Shown here piece by piece: positions 30,854 through 42,487 of a stretch of DNA of 64,000 nucleotides (position 1 is the first letter of the stretch; each line of letters starts with the position of its first letter). A program made the translations under genes and the position numbers. The notes below the pieces were generated by a model. It had not been told where the DNA came from and did no database searches. It saw only the letters and a program-made list of their open reading frames with translations. The DNA is from Aspidapion aeneum (Eukaryota; Arthropoda; Insecta; Coleoptera; Brentidae), in NCBI GenBank assembly GCA_963576565.1, contig OY755038.1, positions 181,900,452-181,964,451 on the forward strand. Reading direction: 5' to 3'.

Positions 30854-32763
30854 AAACTAAACAATCTAGTCTCTAGGCTACTACTTATACTACTTGGTGT
30901 GCAGTTAGGTGTGACGGCCCGCCCCCTTTTTTTAATTTTAAGACGCCTGTTTTTCTTAAGGAGTGGTTTCCATATGTTTGGTATGTCCATGCTTGGTTGA
31001 CTGAAAACTTCGTTATTCTGCATTATATACGCAGCTTCAATAAACTTTCGTTTTCGCCAATGCGACTCCTTATGTAAAACTTTAGCTTCTGACCACTGAA
31101 TCCTGTGATCATTTGACCATGCATGATCTGCTAAACCGGATTTTTCAATATCCCCTAATTGGGTACTTTTTAGATGTTCATTTACTCTAACCTGAAGAGG
31201 GCGTTTCGTTTCACCTACATATGATTTACCACACTCACACGGGATTTGGTAAATACATTCCTTATTATTTGAGGGATTGTCTGGTTTTGTTTTAGTTACA
31301 AAACTTCTTATCGTATTTCCCGAAGAAAATACTGTTTTTATATTATAGTGTTTAGCTATTCGTCTTATGTTTTCTGAAATCCCTTGAACATATGGAATGT
31401 TAATAACACCTAACGGATTATTATTTTGAGAATTTGGTACATTTAGTTTGTTTTTAATTTTAAATATCGTTGAGTTTATTAATTTCTCGGAATAACCATT
31501 CTGTTGTAAGTCCTTTTTAATGTTGTTAATTTCTGTGGTTAATTCTTCATTATTACTACAAATATTTACGGCTCTTAAATACAAACTTCTTATAACTCCT
31601 TGTTTTGTTGCAACAGAATGATTAGACTTAAAATTTAGGTACTGTCCCGTGTGTGTAGGTTTCCTATATACAGTGGTTTGAATGTTTCTGTCTAATCGTT
31701 TGACAAGAACATCCAAAAAAGGTAAGGCCGAATCTTTTTCAATTTCCATGGTGCACTTGATTGTTGGTCGAATACCGTTCAAATGGTGTAGAAAATTTTG
31801 TAGTTCATCATCATTTTCCGGCCATATAATAAATGTGTCATCCATGTATCGTAGCCATAGTTTTGGTTTGACTCTTGCTGTGTTGATCGCATGGCCCTCG
31901 AACCACTCCATGTAGATGTTTGCTACCACTGGCGAAAGAGATGAACCCATTGGGAGTCCATCATTTTGCGCGTAAAACTTATCTTTCACTTGAAAGTAAG
32001 AGTTACGGAGACAGAGCTCCAAAAGATCCATCACCCCCTCCACCGATAGCGTTGTTCTCTCGTGAAGTGTATTATCAGTTTGTAATTTGTTTTTAATGAT
32101 ACTGAGTGACTCATTTATTGGCACGTTGGTGTAGAGACTTTCTACATCAAAACTTCCGCCGGGATCTAATTCGATACCTTTTAAAACCTCCACAAAATGT
32201 TCCGAGTTTTTGACAAAAGATTCGGACTTACCCTGTAGTGGTTGAATTATGTCCAACAAAAACCTCGACAAAGTGCTGGTCGGTGAGTCCCTGGAGCTGG
32301 TAATTGGACGCAGTGGTATATCCTTCTTATGGATCTTTGGTAATCCATAAAAATGTTGTGCCTTACTGTGGTGTGGAGTCAGGGGGGATCTAGCAGCGTC
32401 CGGGATATTTTCAGCATACTTCTTCAAAGTCCTGTAGATGCGTCCTTCTATGGTGGTGGTTGGGTCTTTGGGTAGTTGCTTGTAGTCTCCTTTCTCCAGA
32501 ACTTCTTGGATCTTTTTGTCGTAAGTCTCGACATCCATGATCACCGTTGCGTTTCCTTTGTCGGCCGGTAGAATCTTGATTGGTTTGTCAGCCTGCAGGT
32601 TCTTGATTGCCCGTTGTTCTTGACTGGTGATGTTTGTCTTTTGTTGCTTCTTTCTGTCCAACGTTGTTCTTACTTTATGGCGAAACTCATCAGCTTCGGG
32701 TTGAGGTAGACTAACGATCTCTATTGCCGCAATAATTTCCAGTGTCGGTGTCTGTGAGTACAA
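30823..32763 (-). CDS. Penelope-like reverse transcriptase / GIY-YIG endonuclease, minus copy
   Basis: A 646-codon frame. LPADKGNATVIMD lies near 32550, then LRPITSSRDSP, SFDVESLYTNVP (near 32130, first catalytic Asp), GLPMGSSLSP and LRYMDDTFIIWP (near 31850). The C-terminal CIYQIPCECGKSYVGETKRP with a downstream RVNEH forms the GIY-YIG-type nuclease characteristic of Penelope elements. The N-terminal part lies in another frame (32711-32938, ending LSTNEEF), because the LSKGLKFA segment seen in the plus copy is missing. A three-residue gap also precedes SFDVES compared with the plus copy. Catalytic residues look intact but the full protein is disrupted at its N-terminus. Confidence 0.87.
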   Translation of the reverse strand: MYSQTPTLEIIAAIEIVSLPQPEADEFRHKVRTTLDRKKQQKTNITSQEQRAIKNLQADKPIKILPADKGNATVIMDVETYDKKIQEVLEKGDYKQLPKDPTTTIEGRIYRTLKKYAENIPDAARSPLTPHHSKAQHFYGLPKIHKKDIPLRPITSSRDSPTSTLSRFLLDIIQPLQGKSESFVKNSEHFVEVLKGIELDPGGSFDVESLYTNVPINESLSIIKNKLQTDNTLHERTTLSVEGVMDLLELCLRNSYFQVKDKFYAQNDGLPMGSSLSPVVANIYMEWFEGHAINTARVKPKLWLRYMDDTFIIWPENDDELQNFLHHLNGIRPTIKCTMEIEKDSALPFLDVLVKRLDRNIQTTVYRKPTHTGQYLNFKSNHSVATKQGVIRSLYLRAVNICSNNEELTTEINNIKKDLQQNGYSEKLINSTIFKIKNKLNVPNSQNNNPLGVINIPYVQGISENIRRIAKHYNIKTVFSSGNTIRSFVTKTKPDNPSNNKECIYQIPCECGKSYVGETKRPLQVRVNEHLKSTQLGDIEKSGLADHAWSNDHRIQWSEAKVLHKESHWRKRKFIEAAYIMQNNEVFSQPSMDIPNIWKPLLKKNRRLKIKKRGRAVTPNCTPSSISSSLETRLFSLHLITVRDTN

Positions 32764-33082
32764 ATTCTTCGTTGGTGCTCAGAGTCCTTTTGGAGATGTT
32801 CACTATAGTGCTTGGTGTTGTTGAGTCTGTTCTATCTTGAGTACGTGTCTGTAGTTTCTTAAGTTTTTCTCGGTGAGTTGATCGTATCTTCTGTCGTTCT
32901 CTGTTGCACAGAAGACAGAAGACAGAAGATACGATCAACTCACCGAGAAAAACTTAAGAAACTACAGACACGTACTCAAGATAGAACAGACTCAACAACA
33001 CCAAGCACTATAGTGAACATCTCCAAAAGGACTCTGAGCACCAACGAAGAATTGGTACTCAGTAAGGGACTTAAGTTCGCCA

Positions 33083-34459
33083 TTGCACCGGCACCGTATC
33101 GAATTAGATCCCGGCGATAGATTTGTAAGTTTTGATGTAGAAAGTCTCTACACCAACGTGCCAATATATGAGTCACTCAGTATCATTAAAAACAAATTAC
33201 AAACTGATAATACACTTCACGAGAGAACAACGCTATCGGTGGAGGGGGTGATGGATCTTTTGGAGCTTTGTCTCCGTAACTCTTACTTTCAAGTGAAAGA
33301 TAAGTTTTACGCGCAAAATGGTGGACTCCCAATGGGTTCATCTCTTTCGCCAGTGGTAGCAAACATCTACATGGAGTGGTTCGAGGGCCATGCGATCAAC
33401 ACAGCAAGAGTCAAACCAAAACTATGGCTACGATACATGGATGACACATTTATTATATGGCCGGAAAATGATAATGAACTACAAAATTTTCTACACCATT
33501 TGAACGGTATTCGACCAACAATCAAGTGCACCATGGAAATTGAAAAAGATTCGGCCTTACCTTTTTTGGATGTTCTTGTCAAACGATTAGACAGAAACAT
33601 TCAAACCACTGTATATAGGAAACCTACACACACGGGACAGTACCTAAATTTTAAGTCTAATCATTCTGTTGCAACAAAACAAGGAGTTATAAGAAGTTTG
33701 TATTTAAGAGCCGTAAATATTTGTAGTAATAATGAAGAATTAACCACAGAAATTAACAACATTAAAAAGGACTTACAACAGAATGGTTATTCCGAGAAAT
33801 TAATAAACTCAACGATATTTAAAATTAAAAACAAACTAAATGTACCAAATTCTCAAAATAATAATCCGTTAGGTGTTATTAACATTCCATATGTTCAACG
33901 GATTTCAGAAAACATAAGACGAATAGCTAAACACTATAATATAAAAACAGTATTTTCTTCGGGAAATACGATAAGAAGTTTTGTAACTAAAACAAAACCA
34001 GACAATCCCTTAAATAATAAGGAATGTATTTACCAAATCCCGTGTGAGTGTGGTAAATCATATGTAGGTGAAACGAAACGCCCTCTTCAGGTTAGAGTAA
34101 ATGAACATCTAAAAAGTACCCAATTAGGGGATATTGAAAAATCCGGTTTAGCAGATCATGCATGGTCAAATGATCACAGGATTCAGTGGTCAGAAGCTAA
34201 AGTTTTACATAAGGAGTCGCATTGGCGAAAACGAAAGTTTATTGAAGCTGCGTATATAATGCAGAATAAAAAAGTTTTCAGTCAACCAAGCACGGACATA
34301 TCAAACATATGGAAACCACTCCTTAAGGAAAACAGACGTCTTAGAATTAAAAAAAGGGGGCGGGCCGTCACACCTGACTGCACACCAAGTAGTATAAGTA
34401 GTAGCCTAGAGACTAGATTGTTTAGTTTCCACTTGATAACGGTTAGAGATACTTACTAA
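33083..34459 (+). pseudogene. Penelope-like RT/endonuclease with N-terminal RT deletion, plus copy
   Basis: The frame holds the RT from the SFDVESLYTNVP motif onward, LRYMDDTFIIWP, and the GIY-YIG-type C-terminal nuclease, nearly identical to the minus copy. Upstream, another frame (32878-33120) ends LSKGLKFAIAP and joins directly to the IELDPGDRF segment. The RT fingers region present in the minus copy (the LPADKGNA and LRPITSS motifs) is gone. It cannot encode a working RT. Confidence 0.87.
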
Positions 34460-34471
34460 CCGAAACGTCGT
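34431..34471 (+). ncRNA. Hammerhead-ribozyme-like motif, plus Penelope copy
   Basis: ACTTGATAAC, stem GGTTAG/CTAACC with loop AGATACTTA, then GAAACGTCG. It has the same changed core (TTGATAA) as the minus copy. It overlaps the end of the reading frame, as in the other copy. Confidence 0.35.
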
Positions 34472-34517
34472 GTTTTAAAATAAATAAAGACAATGGAAGT
34501 CCGAAATTTTATTTCTA

Positions 34518-35526
34518 CACAATCATTGTCTACGAGTTTCAAACAAAGAGTTAAAACTTCCATGCTCCACGCACAAAAACAATGCGAGTAATACAACTAA
34601 CTGATGGCCTGTGCCAGGCACAAAATTTCTTTGATTTTTCCCATTCAAACAACGCTCAAATGACCCTATCTCTCTCGCTCATATAGGTTGCTGATAAAGT
34701 CTAACTATGTTCAAATGAGCCAACAGAAAAGTAGCACATTCTCAATGGGCAGCGTGTTCTACGCTGCTTTGCGTTTTATTGTCCCATTCATCTCGTTGCG
34801 TCATGTCGGAGTTTGATTCATAGAGTTGCACAGGTCTATTTCACATAATCAATAAAGTAAAAAGAAATGCATCAAATAAAGTAAAAACCTATAAAGGGAC
34901 TGTCCTTAAATTACGTAACGTTTTAGGGGGGGAGGGGGGTTTCGCCTCGGGTTCTCTACGTGGCACTACCTCACGAGCCGCAACTGTAATACGTAAGTCG
35001 CTGTATACAATTTTATTTTGTCTTGCAAGGCATGCATGCAAACAGATTCGCTTTCGCTATTATTGGCATACATAGATAAAAATTGCGACTAAAAATAATT
35101 CTACAAGGTTAAGAAGTTACTGGCACATCTTTTACATTTCGTTTATTTGCTCTGAAAAGGTCAATGTGTTCTTGAAGTCGTTAACATCGCACATTTTGTA
35201 TAGTTTTGGTTTCTTAGGTTTAGATAAATAAACGAATACAGATTATGGCAAAATGAAATTGTTATTGACTTACTTTACATAAAAGTTTTGATGCATAAGG
35301 ATTTCGGATATCACTGATAAATTTTAGCTTTCTATTTGAACCTGAAAGCTTCAGATTTCTATATTAATATTTAACAGGTCACAATTATAAAATATCTGTG
35401 TTTTAGCTCTACTTGCTGTCATCTTCAACTTTAAGAAAAACGCTACTTATCCCTTATTACATTATACATTAGATACTAAATTGTTATTATTCTTATGTTA
35501 TTATTATATAAGGCTACTAATAAATT
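34518..35526. other. AT-rich sequence with a known-looking repeat terminus
   Basis: At about 34893-34940, AAAGGGACTGTCCTTAAATT ACGTAACG then a G-rich run resembles a transposon terminus widespread in invertebrate genomes. A weakly similar inverted string lies near 45200-45240 (AGGACTGCC.. in the opposite sense). No gene recognised. Confidence 0.45.
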
Positions 35527-35819
35527 CTTAAAAATATCGAAACACAAAATATCGAAAACACAAAATATCGAAAATACAAAATATCGAAATCATACAAAAT
35601 ATCCAAATTACATAATATCGAAACCAAAAATATCGAAACTACATTTTATCGAATTACAAAATATCCAAACCACAAAATATCGAAATCACAAAATATGGAA
35701 GTTGCAAAATATTGAAACTACAAAATATCGTAAATACAAAATATTTATATTAGAAAATATCAAAAACACAAAATATCGATAATACAAAATATCGAAAATA
35801 CAAAATATTGAAAAAAATA
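35527..35819 (+). repeat. 16-bp minisatellite, left arm of locus FB-B
   Basis: About eighteen diverged units of ACAAAATATCGAAAAC type, period 15-16 bp. The inverted version of the same unit lies at 45045-45175. It is followed immediately by CAACCTAACCGGAC, into which BEL/Pao element 2 inserted. Confidence 0.9.
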
Positions 35820-35834
35820 TCAACCTAACCGGAC

Positions 35835-36644
35835 TGTCTCACTCCGATAGCTCAAAAAATTGTGGTTTACCTAGCGGACTGTATTTAGACAAGTCCTTCG
35901 CTTTCATTTGAAGGGTATAGGAACGCACGCGAAATCGTACCTTTCTGAAGTGAAATTTAATTGAGACATAAAAATAATATTGGTATATGTTGACTATTTA
36001 AAAGCGAAATAATAGAAAAATATTAATGATGCGATCTTATAGGAGAGGGACTTACCGGTGATGTCTTGATTTCTTCCAACTGGTGCACCAGATTCGCCAG
36101 AAGTCTTCTATAGCGGTCCAGCACTCCCGAGTTTAAATGTTTGGAGTTTTAGAGGAATTTAATGGTTTTTAGAGTTCACCATTTTTTATAAAAGCGTTGA
36201 TCGTTCAAAATATTCCGATCGAGAGCGTGTCTGAATGTCGACTCACTTTTAGGTTCTCTCGTTTTTGCGGCGTGTTTCTTCGCCCTCTATAGGAAAATCG
36301 CATCACTTCTAATAAAAATAATTTAGAATTCTAATTTTATTAAAAAGAATAAAAACGCGATTTAAATTAAAATATGCAGAGGGCGGTAGTAATATGAGGA
36401 TTGAATTAAAATTAGAAATATATTAATAAATGCGTTTGGAATTTAAATATTAAACTATGCCAAATTGATAGTTTATAGCTAGTTTGTAAGTTTTAAATTT
36501 AACTTAACCTATTGAGTAAAACTACAACCCAATTATACCCAATTGTAACCCAAAATATGAGTTTTAAAAATAAAAATAAAATGTTCTGAAAAAATAATAA
36601 AAATTAGATTAAAAGAAAAAAAGGTTTCTTGCGAAACCGAAACA
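35835..36644 (-). repeat. 3' LTR of BEL/Pao element 2
   Basis: 810 bp, TGTCTCAC ... CGAAACA, apparently identical to 42488-43297. The pol stop lies 18 bp inside the element at 36663. No good polypurine tract is visible in the short gap. Confidence 0.95.
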
Positions 36645-36662
36645 TACTGGCGGCCGAAAATG

Positions 36663-39600
36663 CTATGCATTTTCCAAGGGGCCAATAGGTAAAGGACACA
36701 GTTTAGAGATTGGTCTCTTTAACAAACTATCCTTGGTTTTGACAGAGGCTACTCGATTTATCCCATCCTTACCGGGAAAAATTTCAACCACTCTGCCGAG
36801 TTGCCACTGAAGGGGCGGTAATAAATCGTTTTTAATTATAACTAAGCGTCCAACTTCAGGAGTTGAAGTGGGTTCCAACCACTTACTCCTTTGTTGTAGA
36901 GTATGGAGATACTCTTGTTGCCAGCGTCTCCAAAAATCTTGGTGGATTCGTTGGAGGAGCTGCCAACGCGTAAGACGATTTATTTTAATATCAATAAAGT
37001 TTGCGTCAGGAACGGCACTTAGCGGTTCCAGAGATAAAAAGTGACCTGGGGTCAGCGCGGAAATATCATTTGTATCGCTAGAAATTTCAGTGAGAGGACG
37101 CGAGTTTAAAATAGCTTCGATTTGACAAGTTACAGTGTATAGTTCTTCGAAAGTTAATATTTGATGTCCTATTAAGCGGATCAAGTGTTTTTTAACTGAC
37201 TTGATTCCTGACTCCCAAAGTCCTCCAAAATTTGGACTATTACTCGGGATAAAATGCCATTTAATGGGACGCGTAGAATCAAGCTGTAAAAGCTTGCGGT
37301 TAGCTGAGAAAAAGTTAGTTGCATTATCACTATACAAATCGGATACGTAGTTTCGGCGCGCAACAAATCTGCGAAGCGCAGCAATAAAACAATCAGCGGT
37401 CAAATCGCTTGCTATTTCTATATGAATGCACTTAGTACTTAGGCAAACAAACAGACATATGTAAGCCTTCGTAGTACGATTTCCACGATGTCGACTCATG
37501 ACTATATTTATTGGACCTCCGTAGTCAACACCGGTGTGCAAAAATGCTCTCAACTGAGATACGCGGGGAAACGGTAATGAACCCATCATAGGCTGAACCG
37601 ACTTAGGATTGCATTTAAAACATATTATACAAGTTGATAAAACATGTGCAATTTCGCGTTTTGCGGCAATGATCCAGTACAATTGACTAAGCAAAAAATG
37701 TACCGTCCTCACTCCTGCATGAAGATATTTTATATGGAAATGTTCGATAATCATGAGGGTGAGTTTACTCTTGCGTGGTAATAAAATTTGATGTTTCTTG
37801 TCATATTGCAGAGAGGAGTGATGCAATCTACCCCCTACTCTGATTAAATCGTGAGGATCTAAAAATAAATTTAATTTTTGCATTGATTTATTTAGTTTTA
37901 AGTTGTTTTTTAAAGCGTGAATTTCTTCTGAGAAATAAATTGACTGTTCATTTTTTATGAGTGAATGAATTGCGTTTGTTATTTCAACAAATGTCAGAAA
38001 ATCTTCATTAATTTTTAAATTAGGCGGTTTTAAGAAAAATTTATTATTTAAAAAGCGTAAAACATAGGCTAAAACTCTACACATTTTAGAAAAATTAGAG
38101 TTTTCCCTTAAAAGCGTGTCCAAAAAATTAGGAGCTGTATTTTGCGTTGCAATTAAAGTTAAATTAGGCAATGATTTCTCCTCTAAAAGAGTTTCAGGAG
38201 AGTCATTTTGTTCACAGTCTTTAGGCCAGTATTCATAAGATTTTCTCAAAAAATCAGGGCCGTTAAAAAATAATTTGTGATTAATTAATTCACTGGGATA
38301 AACTCCTCTTGAAGCAACATCTGCGGGGTTTTGTGACGTTGAGATGTATGACCAATTTTTGGGTGGTACTTTATCTTGAATTTGTGTAACACGATTTTGA
38401 ACGAACGTTTTCCACCTAGAAGGGTGCGCTCTTATCCAAGAAAGTGCTACTTGTGAGTCACTAAAAGCAAAAACTTGATGTATTTTCAAGCGGGACTCAA
38501 AAGTGGTTAAAACAAAGTGAACTAAATCAGCCACAAGATTACAAGCGGCTAATTCAAGTCTTGCAATACTTGTAAATTTGAGAGGAGCAACTCTAGTTTT
38601 AGAGCATAAAAGGTAAACTGATATTTCATGTTTGTAAATAACGCGTAAATATACCATTCCGGCATAAGCTTTATTACTAGCGTCCGAAAATGCGATTATT
38701 TCAATGCGTGCATTACCAGAAAAACTATTTATAAATCTAGGCAAGCGAAAATCTTTGAGTAAGGGTAGTTCCGATTTATAACGTTCCCAAAGTCGAATAA
38801 TTTCAACAGGTGCTTCGGAATCCCAGTCTAATTTAAGTTTCCAAAATTCTTGAATTAGACATTTTATTAAAATGGTTACTGGCGCGAGCCAACCTAAAGG
38901 GTCATATATTTTAAAAATTTCAGAAAGTATATTGCGTTTGGTACATTCGCGACTCAAGGGTTCTACCGAGTAAGAAAAATAATCAGAACAAGGCTGCCAT
39001 CTAAGACCTAAAATTTTAGTGGTCTCGTCCGTATCTAAAGAAAGCGCGGTTGGGTTTATATCGGGTTCAGACAAGTTTTCTAAAACTTTTTTGTTATTAC
39101 TAGCCCATTTATGAAGCTTAAAGCCTCCAGAGTTAAGCAAACAAGATAGCTCTTTTTGAAGCGAAATAGCTTCTTGTACGGAGCTAGCGCCCGTTACAAA
39201 GTCATCGACAAAATTGTCAGACATTAAGACTTGAGAAGCGCGAGGAAAATTTTGTTTTTCATCTTCCGCCAATTGCTGTAAAACTCTAAGAGCTAAATAA
39301 GGAGCGGGGGTAGTACCGTATGTCACAGTTTTTAAACGATAATCGCGAATAGGTTCAGAGTTATTAGAACGCCACAGGATTCTTTGATAATCCTGGTGCT
39401 GAGGTGCAATTAAGATTCCACGAAACATTTTAGAAATGTCGCAACAAAGAGCTACTTCGTGTAATCGAAAATTAAGTAAAATGCTGCAAATGTCCTTTTG
39501 CAATTTAGGACCAGCGTAAAGAGTATCATTTAAGGAGAGGTTTTGGTTATTTGATTGCATAACTGTACTCGCATTAAAAACGACTCGAAGCTTAGTTGAT

Positions 39601-39954
39601 AAGCTTTCAGGGCGTTCAATATGATGATGAGGAATGTAATAACTTTTTTCTGTAACTTCCCGGTTTTCGATTAATTCCATGTGATCAAGTGTTAAATAGT
39701 CTTCCATAAAATCGGAATATTTTTTATAAGTTTCCGGCATTTTTATTAACCTTCTTTCTAGCGAAAGAAACCTCTTTAGCGCAAGATCACGACTATTTGG
39801 AAAAATCGGTTCAATATTATCGCGAAAAGGAAGAGTTACAGTATAGCGGCCTTCATCATTACGAGATACCGTATTTTGAAATATTTTTTCACACATATCA
39901 TCTTGAGGTGAAAGAATACGTTTCGTTTCAGGGATATTTTCTATTTCCCAAAAT
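36663..39954 (-). CDS. BEL/Pao 2 pol: reverse transcriptase, RNase H, integrase
   Basis: About 1090 codons. The frame opens at a TAA just upstream of KFWEIEN (near 39950), the segment equivalent to KFWELEE in element 1; the first ATG is at 39896. RT motifs are LCCDISKMFRGI and NFVDDFVTGA (near 39200). RNase H has FSDASNKAYAG (near 38670) and FSDSQVALSWIR. Integrase has an H2C2 segment (37600-37740), then VDYGGPI, SDNATNFF and GLWESGIKS with D,D,E (near 37530, 37320, 37210). A DUF5641-type C-terminus ends near 36663. It lies in a +1 frame relative to gag-protease, so expression needs a frameshift, or one base has been lost or gained. No stop interrupts the catalytic domains. Confidence 0.9.
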
Positions 39955-41973
39955 TTTATAAGCGTTTATAAGCGAATCATTTAGCATTTTATTTGAAATT
40001 TGACAAAAAAATGATTGTGAAATTTGCTGCGTAGCGAGAGAATTAACTTTTCCCATTAAAATATAACCAAAAATGGTATTTAGCGCAATCGGTTCCTGAT
40101 TATTTCCAAAAATTCGTCCATCTTGAATTATATAAGGAAACAAATCAGCTCCGATTAAAATGTCAATAGCTCCCGGTCTATAAAAGGTCGGGTCCGCGAG
40201 ATTCAAATTTTTAACTATTTTCCAGTCATTTATTTTAATCTCACTGCTAGGAACTGAAGAGCATATTTGCGGCAAAATTATAGTATTAACCGATAAAGTT
40301 TGCGTGTCATTACAAGGCCTGATAATTAAATTTACAGAACCCAATTTTGACTGTAAATGTGTGTCACCAATCCCCTGGACTTCAGTAGTCACGTATACGC
40401 GGGGTAACCCTAATTTATTTGCACATTTCAAGGATAAAAATGAGAGCTGCGACCCAGTATCCAAAACTCCCCTAACAGTCTGAAAATTTCCCCTAACATC
40501 TTTGATTTCAAAAATCGCGGTTGATAAAAGTACAGCGGAATTATTCATATAAGACGAATAGCATGCACCACCGTTATTTTGGGAATCCTCGACCGTTGGT
40601 TGTTGCTGTATGCGCGCTTCGCTGCTGGACGTCGCGACGCCTGAAATTGTTTCAGTGGCAGTGGGTGCGTTTATATCGAGAGTATTAAAGTGACAAGAAC
40701 TGTGGTGTCGTTTCCGGCAAAATCGACATGAATGTGTGCTTTTGCATTGGAAAGTGCGATGCATATTAGAAGTACAATTTATGCACCATTTTTTATCCTT
40801 CAGAAAATTAAATCTTTCTTGAGGAGACTTAGAAACGTAATTTGGGCATAAACTTAAAGCGTGATCGCGAGTGCAAATAGGGCATTTTAATTTTTGAGGG
40901 GTTTGATTTTGCGGCGAATTATTTGTACCAAAAAAGGCACGTGGAGATTGTCGCGTGTTATATTGATGCGTGGATTGCGTTTTAAAATTATCATTTTGCG
41001 ATTTTGCGGGTTTATTTCTAAGAGAAACTTGCATATTAAATGAGGAACTAGCGTTTACAGTAAAAAGAGCGTTGCAATGTTGATCAAAGAAATTGTAGAT
41101 ACTCCTATAGGAAGGAATTTCCGTAGTTTTTCCGTGAAAAACTTCAAAGCGTGTTTGAATATTATGGTCAACCGATTTAAGCAGTTTTTGCGCTAAAATA
41201 AAATCCCAAAAATCAGGTTCTAAACAAACTGTTTTAAGAGCCTCGAGATTTTTTGTAAAAATATCAAGTAGATTTCTGAGAGCTAAAGGGTCTTCAGAAT
41301 TAACTTTTGGAGCGTTTTCAATGGCATTCCAATATGTTTGGGCTAAGAGGCGATCATTTTTATAGCGTTTTACTAATTGTTCAAAAGCAATAGGATAATT
41401 CGCGTCTGAGAGGGGTAATTGAGTGACCAATTCTTTTGGAGGACCTTCCAAATTTGTAACAAGCAAAGAGTATTTTTGCATATTTGGAATATTTGGATTG
41501 TCGTGAATCAAGCTTTTAAACAAATCATAAAAAGCTGGAAATTGATTCAATTCTCCATTAAATTTAATTAAATCGATCCTCGGTAAATGATAAGACATAT
41601 TGTCATTTTGTTGCGAACCACCCGGAGAATGTGGATTCATGGTAAGACGGCGATTGCCACTAGAAGCCTGTGCAGAAGTTTGAAAAAGATCATTAAAAAT
41701 TTCTTGAATTTGCGTGACACTTTTCTGAAAATCGTGAAGTTTTTTCCTAGCTGATTCGACTTCATTTTTATCAGCAAAAATTTCATTTAGCAAAGTAGAA
41801 TGCTTTTTTGAAAACTCCGCGCGAATATCTTCAAGTTCTTCAATGCGAATTTTAAAAGTATTGCGTTTTGTGGCGTCAGTTTTAGCTTCTAGGGCTACTG
41901 CTAAAATTTCATTAACATTGGATTCCTCCATATCTCGAAAAACTTTAATTTTCTTGATTTTCTCAGCTGCCAT
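39928..41973 (-). CDS. BEL/Pao 2 gag and aspartic protease
   Basis: 681 codons from an ATG at 41973 (MAAEKIKK). An N-terminal helical region is followed by the DUF1759-type gag domain (LPRIDLIKFNGELNQFPAFY, near 41580). Three Cys/His knuckles follow (CPICTRDHALSLC near 40870, CINCTSNMHRTFQC near 40770, CRFCRKRHHSSC near 40715), then a DUF1758 retropepsin-like domain with GVLDTGSQLSFLS near 40460. It ends at TGA 39928-39930, where the pol frame overlaps by ~25 bp. The arrangement of knuckles and protease matches element 1, although overall identity is low, so these are two different BEL/Pao families. Confidence 0.9.
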   Translation of the reverse strand: MAAEKIKKIKVFRDMEESNVNEILAVALEAKTDATKRNTFKIRIEELEDIRAEFSKKHSTLLNEIFADKNEVESARKKLHDFQKSVTQIQEIFNDLFQTSAQASSGNRRLTMNPHSPGGSQQNDNMSYHLPRIDLIKFNGELNQFPAFYDLFKSLIHDNPNIPNMQKYSLLVTNLEGPPKELVTQLPLSDANYPIAFEQLVKRYKNDRLLAQTYWNAIENAPKVNSEDPLALRNLLDIFTKNLEALKTVCLEPDFWDFILAQKLLKSVDHNIQTRFEVFHGKTTEIPSYRSIYNFFDQHCNALFTVNASSSFNMQVSLRNKPAKSQNDNFKTQSTHQYNTRQSPRAFFGTNNSPQNQTPQKLKCPICTRDHALSLCPNYVSKSPQERFNFLKDKKWCINCTSNMHRTFQCKSTHSCRFCRKRHHSSCHFNTLDINAPTATETISGVATSSSEARIQQQPTVEDSQNNGGACYSSYMNNSAVLLSTAIFEIKDVRGNFQTVRGVLDTGSQLSFLSLKCANKLGLPRVYVTTEVQGIGDTHLQSKLGSVNLIIRPCNDTQTLSVNTIILPQICSSVPSSEIKINDWKIVKNLNLADPTFYRPGAIDILIGADLFPYIIQDGRIFGNNQEPIALNTIFGYILMGKVNSLATQQISQSFFCQISNKMLNDSLINAYKILGNRKYP

Positions 41974-42487
41974 TTTGTATTATAATAAAAGCGTATATTA
42001 AAAGCGAATATCAAAAGCGTTTATAAAAAGCGTTTATAAAAAGCGTTTATTAAAATTAAACTGTAAATCAAAGCTATTTTAAAAGCGAAGATAATTTAAA
42101 AATATTTTTATAATTTTTTTAAAAATATTTATAGAAGCGATATAAACGTAGTCATTTTTTCAGTATACCACTGAAAGAATTCCTGAAAATATATGCGTTT
42201 ATGTGTATAGCGAGGTGACCTCAGATCAGTGATCCAAAACAACCGAATAAACCTTTTTTGTTAAAGTGTCGAGACCAAGGATTTTATAAAAAAAAAACTG
42301 ATATGGCGATACCTACTACACGAGCAGTAAATAAATTTATATTTTTATATTTTAAGATTTAAAAATTCTTGTAAAAAACAGTCCTCATGTTATTACCAAT
42401 ATTACCTGCGTTTCACTTTAGAAAGGATGATTTTTTAATTTCAAATTAATAAAAATCAAAATCCGGCGATCGAAGTGATCAAAAATA
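41974..42487 (-). repeat. Leader of BEL/Pao 2 with a short tandem repeat
   Basis: The untranslated leader between gag and the 5' LTR. Its gag-proximal end (41988-42055) holds four to five copies of a ~13-bp unit AAAAAGCGTTTAT. The LTR-proximal sequence, TATTTTTGATCACTTCGATC on the minus strand, is where a primer-binding site would be expected, but I could not assign a tRNA. Confidence 0.7.

Larger units (their letters stand above)
30765..32899 (-). mobile_element. Penelope-like element, minus copy
   Basis: A near-complete Penelope-like retroelement. Its 3' end ends near 30765, where similarity to the plus copy stops (TTTTATTTCTA then different flanks). Its 5' end meets the plus copy head to head at about 32900-32910. 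It encodes RT plus a C-terminal GIY-YIG-type endonuclease. An internal deletion near 32755 breaks the N-terminal frame. Confidence 0.9.
32911..34517 (+). mobile_element. Penelope-like element, plus copy (internally deleted)
   Basis: A second copy of the same family, inverted relative to the first and very similar to it. The 5' ends face each other across a CAGAAGACAGAAGACAGAAG repeat. This copy lacks about 600 bp of the N-terminal RT region. Its 3' end is at about 34517, after TTTTATTTCTA. Inverted and partial tandem copies are a known habit of Penelope elements. Confidence 0.88.

Noticed and set aside
35830..35834. Extending the BEL/Pao 2 target duplication beyond 5 bp
   Set aside because: Outside CGGAC the left flank (ACC) and right flank (CAT) differ, so only 5 bp is supported.
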